Assembly (NCBI RefSeq): GCF_005116475.1
Contig: NZ_SWBO01000001.1
Location: forward strand, 248,001-312,000
Reading direction: 5' to 3'
Length of the DNA stretch: 64,000 bases
From: Pedobacter cryotolerans
GTDB lineage: Bacteria > Bacteroidota > Bacteroidia > Sphingobacteriales > Sphingobacteriaceae
The notes under the pieces were generated by a model, which was not told where the DNA came from, searched no databases, and saw only the letters and a list, made by a program, of their open reading frames with translations. Shown in pieces: positions 1 through 8,720 of the stretch (position 1 is the stretch's first letter; each line of letters opens with the position of its first letter). A program made the translations under genes and the position numbers.

Positions 1-981
1 TTGTTCGGTTATTTTTAACTCATAGTTCGAGTTTGGATAGGATTTAATCACTTCTTTCACCACATTTTCTAAAGTTAATTCATGAGCTTTTAGCAATTCA
101 TCATTAAAATCTCTAATGATAAAATCTGCTTCAGCTTGCTCAGCATTCCCTTTAATATCTACCGGATGTATAAATCCTTCTTTCTCACTTGTAGCTTCTG
201 GTGTGAGTTTGTTTTTTGGCAAAGCCGATAAAATATCAGCCAATGCTTTAATTGCGCTTTCCATTTTACCTTTAGCAAAACCAGGATGAGCACTTACGCC
301 TTTGATAATTAATTTTACACCATCAGCAGAAAAAGTTTCATCTTCAATTGAACCCAAAGTTTCGCCATCAACCGTGTAGGCAAAATCAGCGTTTAATCTC
401 TTTAAATCAACTTTATCTACGCCTCTTCCTATCTCTTCATCAGGGGTAAATAAAATTTTAATTTCACCATGTTTTACGGTTGGGTTTTGCATCAAAAATT
501 CAGCAACCTCCATAATTTCAGCTACTCCAGCTTTATTATCTGCACCTAAAAGAGTTGTTCCGCTTGCGGTTATAATATCATTACCAATTTGATGTTTTAA
601 ATCTTTATGTTCACTTAACCTTAAAACTACGTTGATGTCATCAGGCAAAACCAAGTCTTGCCCTTGGTAGTTTTGATGGATAATTGGCTTTACATTTTCA
701 CCACTGCAATCTGGTGAAGTATCCATGTGAGAACAAAAACAAATTACTGGAACTGTTTTGTTTGTATTTGATGGAATTGTTGCGTAAACATATCCGTTTT
801 CATCTAAGTGGGCATCAGTAATACCAATACTTAATAACTCATTAACCAATACTTTTGCTAATTTTTTTTGTTTTGCTGTTGATGGGCATGTTGTAGAGCT
901 AGCATCAGACTGCGTATCTATTTCAGCATATTTAATAAATCGCTGTTGTAATTTCGTTTCGTTGTTGGTATAAGTATTCAT
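1..981 (-). CDS. pepT: Peptidase T (tripeptide aminopeptidase), C-terminus cut by window edge
   Basis: Cytosolic M20-family zinc aminopeptidase that removes the N-terminal residue from tripeptides. The 327 codons present are read on the minus strand from ATG at 981-979 and are still open at base 1. They show the co-catalytic metal-site motifs of the family: CSHMDTSPD (metal His, with the Asp), TTLLGADNKAG (bridging Asp) and FTPDEEIGRG (catalytic Glu followed by a metal Glu). The family is about 410 residues long, so roughly 80 residues lie outside the window. The gene is divergent from the outer-membrane barrel gene that follows. The assignment rests on motif order and overall similarity to PepT and is firm. 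Confidence 0.95.
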   Translation of the reverse strand, partial: MNTYTNNETKLQQRFIKYAEIDTQSDASSTTCPSTAKQKKLAKVLVNELLSIGITDAHLDENGYVYATIPSNTNKTVPVICFCSHMDTSPDCSGENVKPIIHQNYQGQDLVLPDDINVVLRLSEHKDLKHQIGNDIITASGTTLLGADNKAGVAEIMEVAEFLMQNPTVKHGEIKILFTPDEEIGRGVDKVDLKRLNADFAYTVDGETLGSIEDETFSADGVKLIIKGVSAHPGFAKGKMESAIKALADILSALPKNKLTPEATSEKEGFIHPVDIKGNAEQAEADFIIRDFNDELLKAHELTLENVVKEVIKSYPNSNYELKITEQ

Positions 982-1020
982 CGTTTCAAAAATAATATTT
1001 AAAAAATTGATTAAAGATTA

Positions 1021-1028
1021 TATTTTTG
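1021..1028 (+). promoter_or_regulatory. Putative -7 promoter element (TAnnTTTG)
   Basis: The octamer TATTTTTG matches the Bacteroidota -7 consensus TAnnTTTG. It lies 26 bases upstream of the TTG codon at 1055 and inside the longer open frame that begins at 1007. This favours the later start for the barrel protein. No clear -33 TTG is found at the ideal distance. Confidence 0.4.
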
Positions 1029-1054
1029 TAGGTAAACCTATAAAAAACAAGCAC

Positions 1055-1774
1055 TTGAAAAAAATACTTTTAACGCTTTCGTTGTTGTCTTTTGCAACCC
1101 TAGTTTATAGTCAAGTAAACTTCTATAAAATCGGACTTGGTGCTGGTATAGGTACAACAATTTCTTATGCCGATGTTCAAGAGAATAGTCAAGGTTATGC
1201 TGGTTACGTAACTGCAGATTATAATCTTACCGCTTTTGCATCCGTAGGGTTAGAGTTTCAAGCAGGTAAAATTAATGGTGGAAACATCATAACTAACCCT
1301 CATAATAGGCAGTTTAAAAATAATTATAACGCATTAACTTTAAATGGAAAAGTAGCTCTTGGGCAGTTTATAGATTATGAACGCAATAATTTTTTAAATG
1401 TAATTAAAGGGTTGTATTTAGGCGTTGGTATTGGCGCAATAAAGAATAAGATGAACTACATTGTTCGCTATAAACCCAATACCCAAGCAGAATTTCCTCC
1501 CTTGGGTTATGAGTTTCCGGGGCAAGACAAAAGCACTGAACTTTTAATGCCTGTTAACCTCGGCATGAACTTTTATTTTAAAGACAGCTACGATCAACTG
1601 AGATACATTTTAAATATAAACTGCCAAGGAAATGTAACTTTTGGTGAAGGTTTAGATGGTTATAATGATTCATTGGCCATTTTTTCCAATAAATCTCCAG
1701 ATCTATATTCCTTTTTATCTGTAGGCATTAAGTATAATTTTGGCCCCGTGGGCATTTCTAAAAGAATTTTTTAA
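1055..1774 (+). CDS. Secreted outer-membrane beta-barrel protein, function unknown
   Basis: Predicted exported protein of about 239 residues. Read from the TTG at 1055 it begins with a standard signal peptide (two Lys, then a Leu-rich core, ending near VYSQ). Read from the upstream TTG at 1007 that signal would be buried behind 16 polar residues, and the putative -7 element would fall inside the gene. The rest alternates hydrophobic and polar residues with many Gly and Tyr, as in OmpA/OprF-type porin barrels (PF13568-like), and ends in a strand closing on Phe. No catalytic motif is seen. It stands alone between divergent pepT and the M14 peptidase. Family membership is inferred from pattern, not from a specific motif. 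Confidence 0.6.
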   Translation: MKKILLTLSLLSFATLVYSQVNFYKIGLGAGIGTTISYADVQENSQGYAGYVTADYNLTAFASVGLEFQAGKINGGNIITNPHNRQFKNNYNALTLNGKVALGQFIDYERNNFLNVIKGLYLGVGIGAIKNKMNYIVRYKPNTQAEFPPLGYEFPGQDKSTELLMPVNLGMNFYFKDSYDQLRYILNINCQGNVTFGEGLDGYNDSLAIFSNKSPDLYSFLSVGIKYNFGPVGISKRIF

Positions 1775-1854
1775 TCAAAAATTTTTGTATTACTTCACAA
1801 TTTGCTGCCTTTAAAATAAAAGAGGTAATTTAGGGCGTCAATCCATGTCGTTTT

Positions 1855-3597
1855 ATGAAGAGATTATTCCTCGTTATATTTTTTTTTATTGCTGTTTCTT
1901 GTTGGGCTCAACAAACACCTTATGAGTTAAGTAATAAAAGGGAAACAACAACTTATGCCGAAGCCATAAAATTTTACGAAGGCTTAGCGAAAAACCATCC
2001 TAAACAAGCTAAACTTTTTACTTATGGTAGCACCGACTTTGGCAAACCTTTACATTTAGTGGTGCTTTCTAAAAATGGAGTTTTTGATCCTTCATTAATA
2101 AAAAAGGCTGATCGAAGGATATTATTAATTAACAATGGAATTCATCCGGGCGAACCCGAAGGCATAGACGCCAGCATGATGTTTGCCAGAGATTTATTAA
2201 AAGCGAATCAGCTTCCTGATAATGTAGTGATTTGTATAATTCCTGTTTATAATATTGATGGGAGCCATGATAGAACAGGTACATCTCGTGCCAACCAAAA
2301 CGGCCCAATTGCTTATGGTTTTAGAGGGAACAGCAAAAATTACGATTTAAATAGAGATTTCATCAAAACGGACTCTAAAAACTCGGAAGCTTTTCAACAG
2401 ATATTTAACACTTGGCAACCAGAAATTTTTGTAGATACGCATACCAGTAATGGTGCTGATTATCAGTACACCATGACTTTAATTCCTACTCAGAAGGATA
2501 AACTCAATCCGATACTGGCCAATTATTTAACCAAAACAATGGTGCCAGATTTGTATAGCCAAATGAAAGCCAAAGGATTTGAATTGATACCTTATGTAAA
2601 TTCTATTGGCGAAACACCAGAGACAGGAATTACTGGTTTTATAGAATATCCACGCTATTCTACTGGTTATTCTGCGCTACATAATACCATCGGCTTTATG
2701 CCAGAAACACACATGCTTAAAAGTTTTGATAAGCGTGTAGAATCTACCTATAAACTATTGTTTGCCTATAAGGATATTGTAGTTCGCGATGCTAAAATAA
2801 TTGGAGAGAATAAACGCAAAGCGGATGAATATACTGCCAAACAAAACGAGTTTGCGCTAGATTGGAAATTGAACAGAAATGTTTATGATAGTATTGAATT
2901 TAAAGGTTATACGGCCAAATATAAACCAAGTGAAATTAGTGGAATTGATCGCCTTTATTACGATAGAAATGAACCTTTTACCAAAACCATCAAATATTGG
3001 AACAATTTTGAGCCCAGTTTAAAAGTAAATAAACCCGTTGCTTATGTCATTCCAAAGGCTTGGGATAAAGTTATCGCTTTGCTTAAATTAAACAATGTAA
3101 AAATGCAGCAATTAGCAAGCGATATAAAATTAGATTTAGATACGTATTACATAGGCGATATGAAAACCAGTACTCGTGCTTACGAAGGTCATTACCAGCA
3201 TTCGGCAGTAAATGTAAATACGGTGAAACAAAATATACAATTTTACGAGGGTGATTATGTGGTTTATGTAAACCAATTTAGTAATAGATACATAGTTGAA
3301 ACCTTAGAACCACAAGCTATTGACTCATTCTTTAACTGGAATTTTTTCGATTCGATTTTAGGGCAAAAAGAAGGCTACTCTGGTTACGCTTTTGAAGATA
3401 CTGCAGCAGATTTATTGAAAAAGAACCCATCTTTAAAAGCCAAACTTGATGCAGAAAAGCTAAAAAATCCTGAATTTGCCAAAAGCGCCAGAATGCAATT
3501 AGATTTCGTATACAAAAACTCCGATTATTTCGAAAAAACAACCATGCGTTATCCGATTGGTAGGTTAATGCAAAACACCAAACTAAACCTAAAATAA
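1855..3597 (+). CDS. Secreted M14-family zinc carboxypeptidase-like peptidase
   Basis: A 580-residue exported metallopeptidase. Residues 1-19 form a signal peptide ending near CWAQ. The carboxypeptidase A fold is marked by the zinc pair H97/E100 in HPGEPEG, the third zinc ligand H196 in VDTHTSNG, the substrate-binding NYDLNRD segment near 162-168, and a candidate catalytic Glu at 284 in FMPETH. The C-terminal half, about residues 320-580, is an extra region with no motif I recognise. The stop codon lies one base before the start of the rhomboid gene, so the two are probably co-transcribed. Such periplasmic M14 enzymes trim peptides or peptidoglycan stems, and the sequence does not say which. 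Confidence 0.85.
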   Translation: MKRLFLVIFFFIAVSCWAQQTPYELSNKRETTTYAEAIKFYEGLAKNHPKQAKLFTYGSTDFGKPLHLVVLSKNGVFDPSLIKKADRRILLINNGIHPGEPEGIDASMMFARDLLKANQLPDNVVICIIPVYNIDGSHDRTGTSRANQNGPIAYGFRGNSKNYDLNRDFIKTDSKNSEAFQQIFNTWQPEIFVDTHTSNGADYQYTMTLIPTQKDKLNPILANYLTKTMVPDLYSQMKAKGFELIPYVNSIGETPETGITGFIEYPRYSTGYSALHNTIGFMPETHMLKSFDKRVESTYKLLFAYKDIVVRDAKIIGENKRKADEYTAKQNEFALDWKLNRNVYDSIEFKGYTAKYKPSEISGIDRLYYDRNEPFTKTIKYWNNFEPSLKVNKPVAYVIPKAWDKVIALLKLNNVKMQQLASDIKLDLDTYYIGDMKTSTRAYEGHYQHSAVNVNTVKQNIQFYEGDYVVYVNQFSNRYIVETLEPQAIDSFFNWNFFDSILGQKEGYSGYAFEDTAADLLKKNPSLKAKLDAEKLKNPEFAKSARMQLDFVYKNSDYFEKTTMRYPIGRLMQNTKLNLK

Positions 3598-3598
3598 C

Positions 3599-4231
3599 AT
3601 GATGCAATACTTAAACGAAACTCCCGTAGCTTCGATTATATTTTTATTTACCGTAATTACTAGTATTTATGCCTTTAACGACAGGCAATTAATGGGTAAT
3701 TTTATTTTCCATCCTTATACCGTAAGTAAAGGGAGCAAAGTATATACATTTATTACTAGCGGATTGATTCACGCAGATTGGATGCATCTAATTTTTAACA
3801 TGTTTACTTTTTATTTCTTCGCTTTTAAGCTAGAGATGATGATTGGACATTGGCAATTTGGCTTGCTTTACTTTCTGGGCTTAGTGTTAAGTGATGTTCC
3901 TTCATTAATTAAACATAAAGATAATTATGGCTACCAAAGTTTGGGTGCATCTGGAGCAATTAGTGCCGTTTTGTTTAGTTACATTTTATTTGAACCTACC
4001 ACACTTTTATTGGTAATGTTTATACCAATGCCTGCTGTTTTATTTGCGGTACTTTATTTATATTATTCGTGGTATATGGGTAAAAGAGGGCAAGATAATA
4101 TTGGGCATGATGCACACTTTTTTGGCGCCCTAACAGGTTTAGTTTTTACGATAGTTTTCGTACCTGGAATTATACCAAATTTTATAGAAAAACTTACTTT
4201 AGGAATTCAATATTTAACTGGTAGCAGGTAA
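3599..4231 (+). CDS. Rhomboid-family intramembrane serine protease
   Basis: A 210-residue polytopic membrane protein of minimal rhomboid size. The catalytic dyad is visible: S118 in GASGA and H173 in GHDAHFFG. H63 and N67 in HLIFNM match the oxyanion-side HxxxN of bacterial rhomboids. About six hydrophobic helices can be drawn. It follows the M14 peptidase with a one-base gap and has a doublet ATG start. Its last 18 bases overlap the 3' end of the convergent gene on the other strand. Substrate unknown. Confidence 0.9.
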   Translation: MMQYLNETPVASIIFLFTVITSIYAFNDRQLMGNFIFHPYTVSKGSKVYTFITSGLIHADWMHLIFNMFTFYFFAFKLEMMIGHWQFGLLYFLGLVLSDVPSLIKHKDNYGYQSLGASGAISAVLFSYILFEPTTLLLVMFIPMPAVLFAVLYLYYSWYMGKRGQDNIGHDAHFFGALTGLVFTIVFVPGIIPNFIEKLTLGIQYLTGSR

Positions 4232-5182
4232 AAAAGGTTCGTCAAAATAACTCATTGGCGCTCTTGGATCTTTAATGATTTCAAAAAGCGTGTGGCCCCA
4301 AGGTTTCCAAAAATTTTCTAGCACTTGTCCGTAAGTTTTGTGTGCCCAAGCATCAAAAAGTGGTTTGTTCTGCATACCTTGTAATGGCATGGCATCAATG
4401 TAAATCACGCCATCAACTGGCATAATGGTATATTCTGGTAGGCGATTAAACAAATAAGCCGAATAAAAAAAGCGAGCCGCAATTTCTTCAAACTGTTGTT
4501 CAGAAAGTTTTTTACCACTTATACTTTTTAAAATATCTTGATGGTATCTTCTGTTGGTTCCATTGTCTTGTAAACAGGCTACAATACCGAAACCCTTAAA
4601 TTTTAAGGAGAAAGTTAGCGTATTAATTTCATCTCTAAAACTAAATGCCGTTTCCTCGTTTTCTAATGGCACAACAACAATAGACCAAGGTGTAAAATCT
4701 TCTAAAACAACTTCTCGGTATATACTTTGCAACATGGTGTGTAAGTTGCCAAACTTGTGCATTAAACCTTGCGACATGTTCATTCCATCTCCACTTAATT
4801 GTTGTAAACGGATTGCGCCCTGCATTTCTATATACAAAAAGCTGTACATCAATTTACCAATCCAATTAAACAAATCTATTTCTGGCAAGGCCGATACACC
4901 TTCATATCCTTTACCAAAAGCTAAGGCAATTTTATCTTCTAATGGCGATACAAATTCATCGTAAACTTTAGCACTACAAGGCACAACTAAACTTTTATAG
5001 GTTCTAATCGTTTCATCTAACAGCTGGATTTGTTCATTTCCTGTTAAGTTGGCCATGCTCAATAACCAATCAGGCAAAACGTTTACAGTTGCCAAAGGCG
5101 ATGAAAAAGTATCGCCACTTAAAAAGCATTTGTCGTTTTTAAAATCGAAGTTTTTGAAAGGATTGTATACAGCTGTGTTCAT
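4214..5182 (-). CDS. Conserved hypothetical protein, function unknown
   Basis: A protein of about 322 residues that I do not recognise. It has no signal peptide and no transmembrane helix, and looks like a soluble mixed alpha/beta protein with several aromatic-rich stretches (WKPWGH near the C-terminus, FTPWSIVVVPLEN in the middle). No nucleotide-binding or metal motif is evident. ATG at 5182 is preferred over an in-frame TTG three codons upstream. It is convergent with the rhomboid gene and its 3' end overlaps that gene by 18 bases. The region upstream is a repeat-filled gap. Confidence 0.7.
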   Translation of the reverse strand: MNTAVYNPFKNFDFKNDKCFLSGDTFSSPLATVNVLPDWLLSMANLTGNEQIQLLDETIRTYKSLVVPCSAKVYDEFVSPLEDKIALAFGKGYEGVSALPEIDLFNWIGKLMYSFLYIEMQGAIRLQQLSGDGMNMSQGLMHKFGNLHTMLQSIYREVVLEDFTPWSIVVVPLENEETAFSFRDEINTLTFSLKFKGFGIVACLQDNGTNRRYHQDILKSISGKKLSEQQFEEIAARFFYSAYLFNRLPEYTIMPVDGVIYIDAMPLQGMQNKPLFDAWAHKTYGQVLENFWKPWGHTLFEIIKDPRAPMSYFDEPFLPATS

Positions 5183-5283
5183 TTGCTGCAATATTAGTGA
5201 ATAAAATGGTTTGGTAAATCAATTGGAAGTAAAAAGGTTTTTAATGTGCTCGTTATTGTGAGGCACAGCCTGTCGCGACTTTT

Positions 5284-5656
5284 CCTATCGTGTGGACAAA
5301 TCTTTTTGCTCATTATTTTTGGACTTTTTGCTAAGTTCCGTTAATACATTCCTGTCTTGTGCCAAGAGCTACCGTCAATCCCCAGTGCCTGCCAAATCAA
5401 AAAAACAGGTGTACAAAAGAACAAATAGCACTTACAAACCTTAAACGCAGTGGTTTTGTGTTCGAGTAAGCAGATGCCTTCATTCATCACTAGCGAGCAA
5501 AACGAAGTGCCGCTGTTTTTTTGATGAGCGAGGGCCTGTGAAAAGGCACATGGCGGGATTGACAAGCATTTTTGCATACTTTTGATGCTTCAAAAGTTTG
5601 ATGCCTTGCGGCATAGAGAAATTAATAAATCCTAATATTTGTGTCCACACGATAGG
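5284..5656. repeat. Intergenic element bounded by an 18/20-base inverted repeat
   Basis: A 373-base stretch starts with cctatcgtgtggacaaat (5284-5301) and ends with its reverse complement carrying two extra bases (5637-5656). No transposase frame lies inside. The interior shares short pieces with other intergenic repeats in this window. The only open frame (minus strand, 5341-5577) has no domain and looks accidental. This fills most of the gap between the hypothetical gene and the lipoprotein gene. Confidence 0.55.
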
Positions 5657-5669
5657 GTTTTTCCGGAAA

Positions 5670-5723
5670 GCAATCTCCCAACTTTAGCAAGGAGATTGCG
5701 AACCCGATCAAAATTCGGGTTCG
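5670..5723. repeat. Double hairpin (REP-like), possible terminator
   Basis: Two adjacent perfect stems: gcaatctcc (5670-5678) with ggagattgc (5691-5699), and cgaacccga (5699-5707) with tcgggttcg (5715-5723). They sit just past the 3' end of the minus-strand lipoprotein gene. The first motif recurs in the inverted repeat at 40.7 kb. Confidence 0.6.
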
Positions 5724-5737
5724 CAATGATGAGAAAC

Positions 5738-6871
5738 CTAATACCTATTATAAAAATTACTAATCTCATTTACCAATTGTGCATAAATTGGCTTCGTAAA
5801 TTCTACAAATAAAGTAGCTGGTGGTGGCGGTGCAATTTCTCTTCTTCTGGTCATTTGTAACTGCTGATTAGTTAAAGCTCTTTCATCACCATGGTAATTT
5901 GCCCAGCTATCTTGCCAAATGTAAGTGCCTGGTATATTTTGCTGGCGGATAATTCGCTGAGTTTGGTTATCAAAAATAGTCATTGCTAATAAACCAGATG
6001 ATGAAACTTGTTTATCAAAAATACTTAGCGTAGCAGTAACAGTTCCATAAATTTTAGCTTTGGTTCTGGTTTCTCCAATTACTACGCTATCTCTTCTAAT
6101 TTTCTCCACACGTTCTTTAACATAAGTTTGCCCCACAATAAAATCTTCAAAGTTTAATCTTAATATCTGATCTGGATTTACTTTTTGTTGATTTGCTTGT
6201 TGCTCTGAATAGAAAATTACAAAGCGATTTTGCTGGTAATTTTTCATGAATTGAGCTACCTGATCCTGAAAATATTGGTTACTTAACTGGTAATAACTGC
6301 TGTTTACCCTAACTGGTTGCACCACAATTTTTAATACAGCAGCCCAATAAGCTTCATCTAATTTTTGGCTAACATCTTTATAAGCTGGATAAAAATATTG
6401 CGCCTTTTCGAAATTGTAATAGGCATTTTTAGCGCTAGCTCTGTTATTCTCGTTAAGCTGATTCAAACCTAAAGCATAACGAACCTCAGCAGCCTTAATT
6501 TTGCTATCTTCAACCTCATTAATATATTTTGATGGATTTTTGATCAATCCCAAAGCTACTGGTGAGCTGTTCACTTCATCACTTAATTGATTAATCTTTT
6601 GGTAATGACCTAAAACAGTTTCCCATCTCAACACATCCGACGATAATTTAGCTTCATCAATTTTACGCAAATGTTCCTTTAAAGCTAAATCGTAGGCAAT
6701 GGGTAAAACGTATAATGCTTCCTCGTTTTTAGGAGCGTTTTTTAAGCGATCGATGGCTTTAAATACAGATAAATCGTAATTGCCTTTTTGCAAAGCATTT
6801 TTTCCAGTGGTACATCCAACAATTAGTATGGATAAATAAAGAAAATACCGTAATCTTGAGATAGTTTTCAT
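5738..6871 (-). CDS. Lipoprotein with TPR-like helical region, function unknown
   Basis: A 377-residue protein with a type II signal peptide: the lipobox LIVGC puts the lipidated Cys at residue 20. Residues about 25-170 are helical and repeat-like (pairs of A/Y/L-rich helices), as in TPR-type scaffolds. The C-terminal half is beta-rich and includes a run of four prolines (APPPPATL) near residue 350. It is therefore expected on the periplasmic or outer-membrane side. It is a single gene with a hairpin pair downstream, divergent from the epimerase gene. I cannot assign a function. Confidence 0.7.
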   Translation of the reverse strand: MKTISRLRYFLYLSILIVGCTTGKNALQKGNYDLSVFKAIDRLKNAPKNEEALYVLPIAYDLALKEHLRKIDEAKLSSDVLRWETVLGHYQKINQLSDEVNSSPVALGLIKNPSKYINEVEDSKIKAAEVRYALGLNQLNENNRASAKNAYYNFEKAQYFYPAYKDVSQKLDEAYWAAVLKIVVQPVRVNSSYYQLSNQYFQDQVAQFMKNYQQNRFVIFYSEQQANQQKVNPDQILRLNFEDFIVGQTYVKERVEKIRRDSVVIGETRTKAKIYGTVTATLSIFDKQVSSSGLLAMTIFDNQTQRIIRQQNIPGTYIWQDSWANYHGDERALTNQQLQMTRRREIAPPPPATLFVEFTKPIYAQLVNEISNFYNRY

Positions 6872-6941
6872 GGCTATTGGCGTTTAGATGAACAAATATA
6901 ACCTAAGGTTGTGAAACCCTTTAATGATTAGACGATAAACA

Positions 6942-7982
6942 ATGAAAATAAGTTGCAAGCAATTTGAATTAGAATTAAAACATCCATTTTCGATAGCGAA
7001 ATTTACCAGAACAAGTACTCCATTATTGCTAATAAAACTAGATTACGAAGGTTTTACAGGTTATGGCGAGGCAAGTATGGTGCCTTACATGGGCGAGAGC
7101 CATACTACCGCAGCAGCTTTTTTAGCCAAAGTAGATTTTAACAGGTTTCAACATCCGTTTGATTTTGCTGAAATTCATACTTATTTAAATGAAATTGAAA
7201 AAGGAAATCCGGCAGTAAAAGCAGCAATTGATATTGCTTTAAACGATTTAAATGGCAAAATTTTAAATCAAACTTGTGCATTAATTTATGGTGCTGATAA
7301 AAACAAAATGCCCATTACTTCTTATACATTAGGGATTGATACACCTGAAGTTTTAAAAGAAAAAGTAGCTGATGCCAAAGGTTTTAAAGTATTAAAAATT
7401 AAATTGGGCAGAGATAATGATAAAGAGCTGATCCAAACCATTCGCAGTGTAAGCAATTTACCTTTATACGTTGATGCCAACCAAGGCTGGAGCGACAGAA
7501 AACAAGCAATCGACATGTGTTATTGGCTGCACGACCAGGGTGTTTTATTGATTGAGCAGCCAATGGATAAAAATAATTTAGATGGTAACGCTTGGTTAAC
7601 TGAACGCAGTCCCATACCCATTATTGCCGATGAAGCCGTACAAAGAATTGGCGATATGGAAACGCTAAAAGGCGCTTACCATGGCATTAACATTAAACTG
7701 ATGAAGAGTGCCGGCATGTACGAAGCGCACCAAATGATTTTAAAAGCACGCAGCTTTGGCATGAAAGTTTTAATTGGTTGCATGAGCGAAACTTCTATTG
7801 CCACTTTAGCAGGTGCAGCGTTAGCTCCATTGTGCGATTGGGCAGATTTAGATGGACCTTTTTTAACGGTTAACAATCCTTTTGAGCAGCCAAAATTTGA
7901 GGATGGGAAATATATTTTAAACGATTTGCCGGGTTTGGGTTTGGTTGGTGGTGAGGGTTTGTTTAAAGAACCTACTTCTTAA
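6942..7982 (+). CDS. Dipeptide epimerase (L-Ala-D/L-Glu epimerase type), enolase superfamily
   Basis: A 346-residue cytosolic enzyme of the muconate-lactonizing subgroup. It should abstract and return the alpha proton of a dipeptide residue, most likely L-Ala-D-Glu released from murein. The acid/base Lys pair is present as K152-x-K154 (LKIKLG) and K252 (NIKLMKSAG). The Mg ligands are D178 (VDANQGW), E205 (LIEQP) and D230 (IADEA). Family length is matched. It is not next to other murein-recycling genes, so the exact dipeptide specificity is inferred from the subfamily alone. Its last 11 bases overlap the end of the convergent small membrane protein gene. Confidence 0.85.
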   Translation: MKISCKQFELELKHPFSIAKFTRTSTPLLLIKLDYEGFTGYGEASMVPYMGESHTTAAAFLAKVDFNRFQHPFDFAEIHTYLNEIEKGNPAVKAAIDIALNDLNGKILNQTCALIYGADKNKMPITSYTLGIDTPEVLKEKVADAKGFKVLKIKLGRDNDKELIQTIRSVSNLPLYVDANQGWSDRKQAIDMCYWLHDQGVLLIEQPMDKNNLDGNAWLTERSPIPIIADEAVQRIGDMETLKGAYHGINIKLMKSAGMYEAHQMILKARSFGMKVLIGCMSETSIATLAGAALAPLCDWADLDGPFLTVNNPFEQPKFEDGKYILNDLPGLGLVGGEGLFKEPTS

Positions 7983-8157
7983 AATCCTTGTTTAAACTCT
8001 TTATCAGCTGTATTTTTACGTAAGCAAAAGCAACTAAAGCTGCGGCAAAAAAGGCAACAACGAGCGGACTATTGTTGTTGTAAGCCCAACCAATGCCAAT
8101 TATGCAAAGGATAATGCCTATATTAAAAAGTACGTTGAGGAATATCTTTTTTTTCAT
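7972..8157 (-). CDS. Small two-helix membrane protein, unknown
   Basis: A protein of 61 residues if translation starts at ATG 8157, which gives MKKKIFLN followed by two hydrophobic helices (about residues 6-24 and 29-48) and a basic tail. An upstream in-frame ATG at 8211 would add 18 residues encoded by a repeated sequence and is less likely. It is not recognised beyond being a small inner-membrane protein. Its 3' end overlaps the epimerase gene. Confidence 0.55.
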   Translation of the reverse strand: MKKKIFLNVLFNIGIILCIIGIGWAYNNNSPLVVAFFAAALVAFAYVKIQLIKSLNKDFKK

Positions 8158-8170
8158 AAAAATGATAGAA

Positions 8171-8324
8171 GGATTGAATTTTGAATGAGTGAATTTATGC
8201 GTTATGCCCACTCAATCATTCAAAATTCTCTCATTCAAAATTAGTAAACAGGATTGAATTATTGAATATTCGCAAAACGCTACAGTCAATCATTCAAAAC
8301 TCTCTCAATCAAAATTAGTAAACC
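8171..8324. repeat. Two-copy tandem repeat of about 75-80 bases
   Basis: Both copies begin with ggattgaatt (8171 and 8251) and end with the block caatcattcaaaa...ttagtaaac (8213-8249 and 8287-8323). Each unit also pairs internally because attgaat and attcaat recur. The second copy contains the stop codon of the minus-strand rhodanese gene. Confidence 0.7.
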
Positions 8325-8632
8325 GGCATATTCGGGTCGTAAGCTTCTTGCCAAGCTAAAATACCACCTTTTAAATTGTATAAGTTATCAAAACCGTGTA
8401 ATTGCTCTAACTGCATAATGGCGGCAGCGCTTCTTTTACCGCTACGGCACTGTACAATTACAGGTTTATCTGTTGCAATTTTATCTGTTTCAATTAAAAT
8501 ACCACCCAAAGGGATGTTTAATCCATCTAAATTAGAGGTTTCGTACTCGAAAGTTTCTCTAACATCAATCAATTGAAAATCTTCTTTGTTATCTATTTTC
8601 TGTTTTAGTTCTTGTACCGAAATCTCTTTCAT
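8315..8632 (-). CDS. Single-domain rhodanese-like sulfurtransferase
   Basis: A 105-residue protein consisting of one rhodanese domain. The active-site loop is CRSGKRS with the persulfide-forming C62, and the family LIDVRE motif is at residues 21-26. There is no signal peptide, so it is cytosolic. The Lys and Arg in the loop are usual for GlpE/PspE-like sulfurtransferases that pass sulfane sulfur to cyanide or protein acceptors; the acceptor is unknown. Its terminal codons lie inside the tandem repeat, and a long dyad is found about 40 bases upstream of its start. Confidence 0.88.
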   Translation of the reverse strand: MKEISVQELKQKIDNKEDFQLIDVRETFEYETSNLDGLNIPLGGILIETDKIATDKPVIVQCRSGKRSAAAIMQLEQLHGFDNLYNLKGGILAWQEAYDPNMPVY

Positions 8633-8674
8633 ATTGGTTTGTTTTATTTGCTTTATGGAAATATGGAGCCTTTG

Positions 8675-8720
8675 ATAATTTAAATAATCATCTTAAAAAA
8701 TTATTGATTATTTAAATTAT
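8675..8720. promoter_or_regulatory. Perfect 16-base inverted repeat upstream of the rhodanese gene
   Basis: Arms ataatttaaataatca (8675-8690) and its exact reverse complement (8705-8720) are separated by 14 bases. The arms are entirely A/T apart from one C/G pair and lie 43 bases upstream of the rhodanese start codon. This could be an operator or a transcript hairpin. Confidence 0.5.

Noticed and set aside
4554-4964. 136-codon plus-strand frame
   Set aside because: It is antisense to the minus-strand hypothetical gene, whose start, length and composition are better supported.
5341-5577. 78-codon minus-strand frame
   Set aside because: It lies inside the inverted-repeat-bounded element, has no domain or signal, and its composition is that of repeat DNA.
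8171-8324. Possible CRISPR array
   Set aside because: There are only two copies, the units directly abut, they pair internally, and no cas gene is present.
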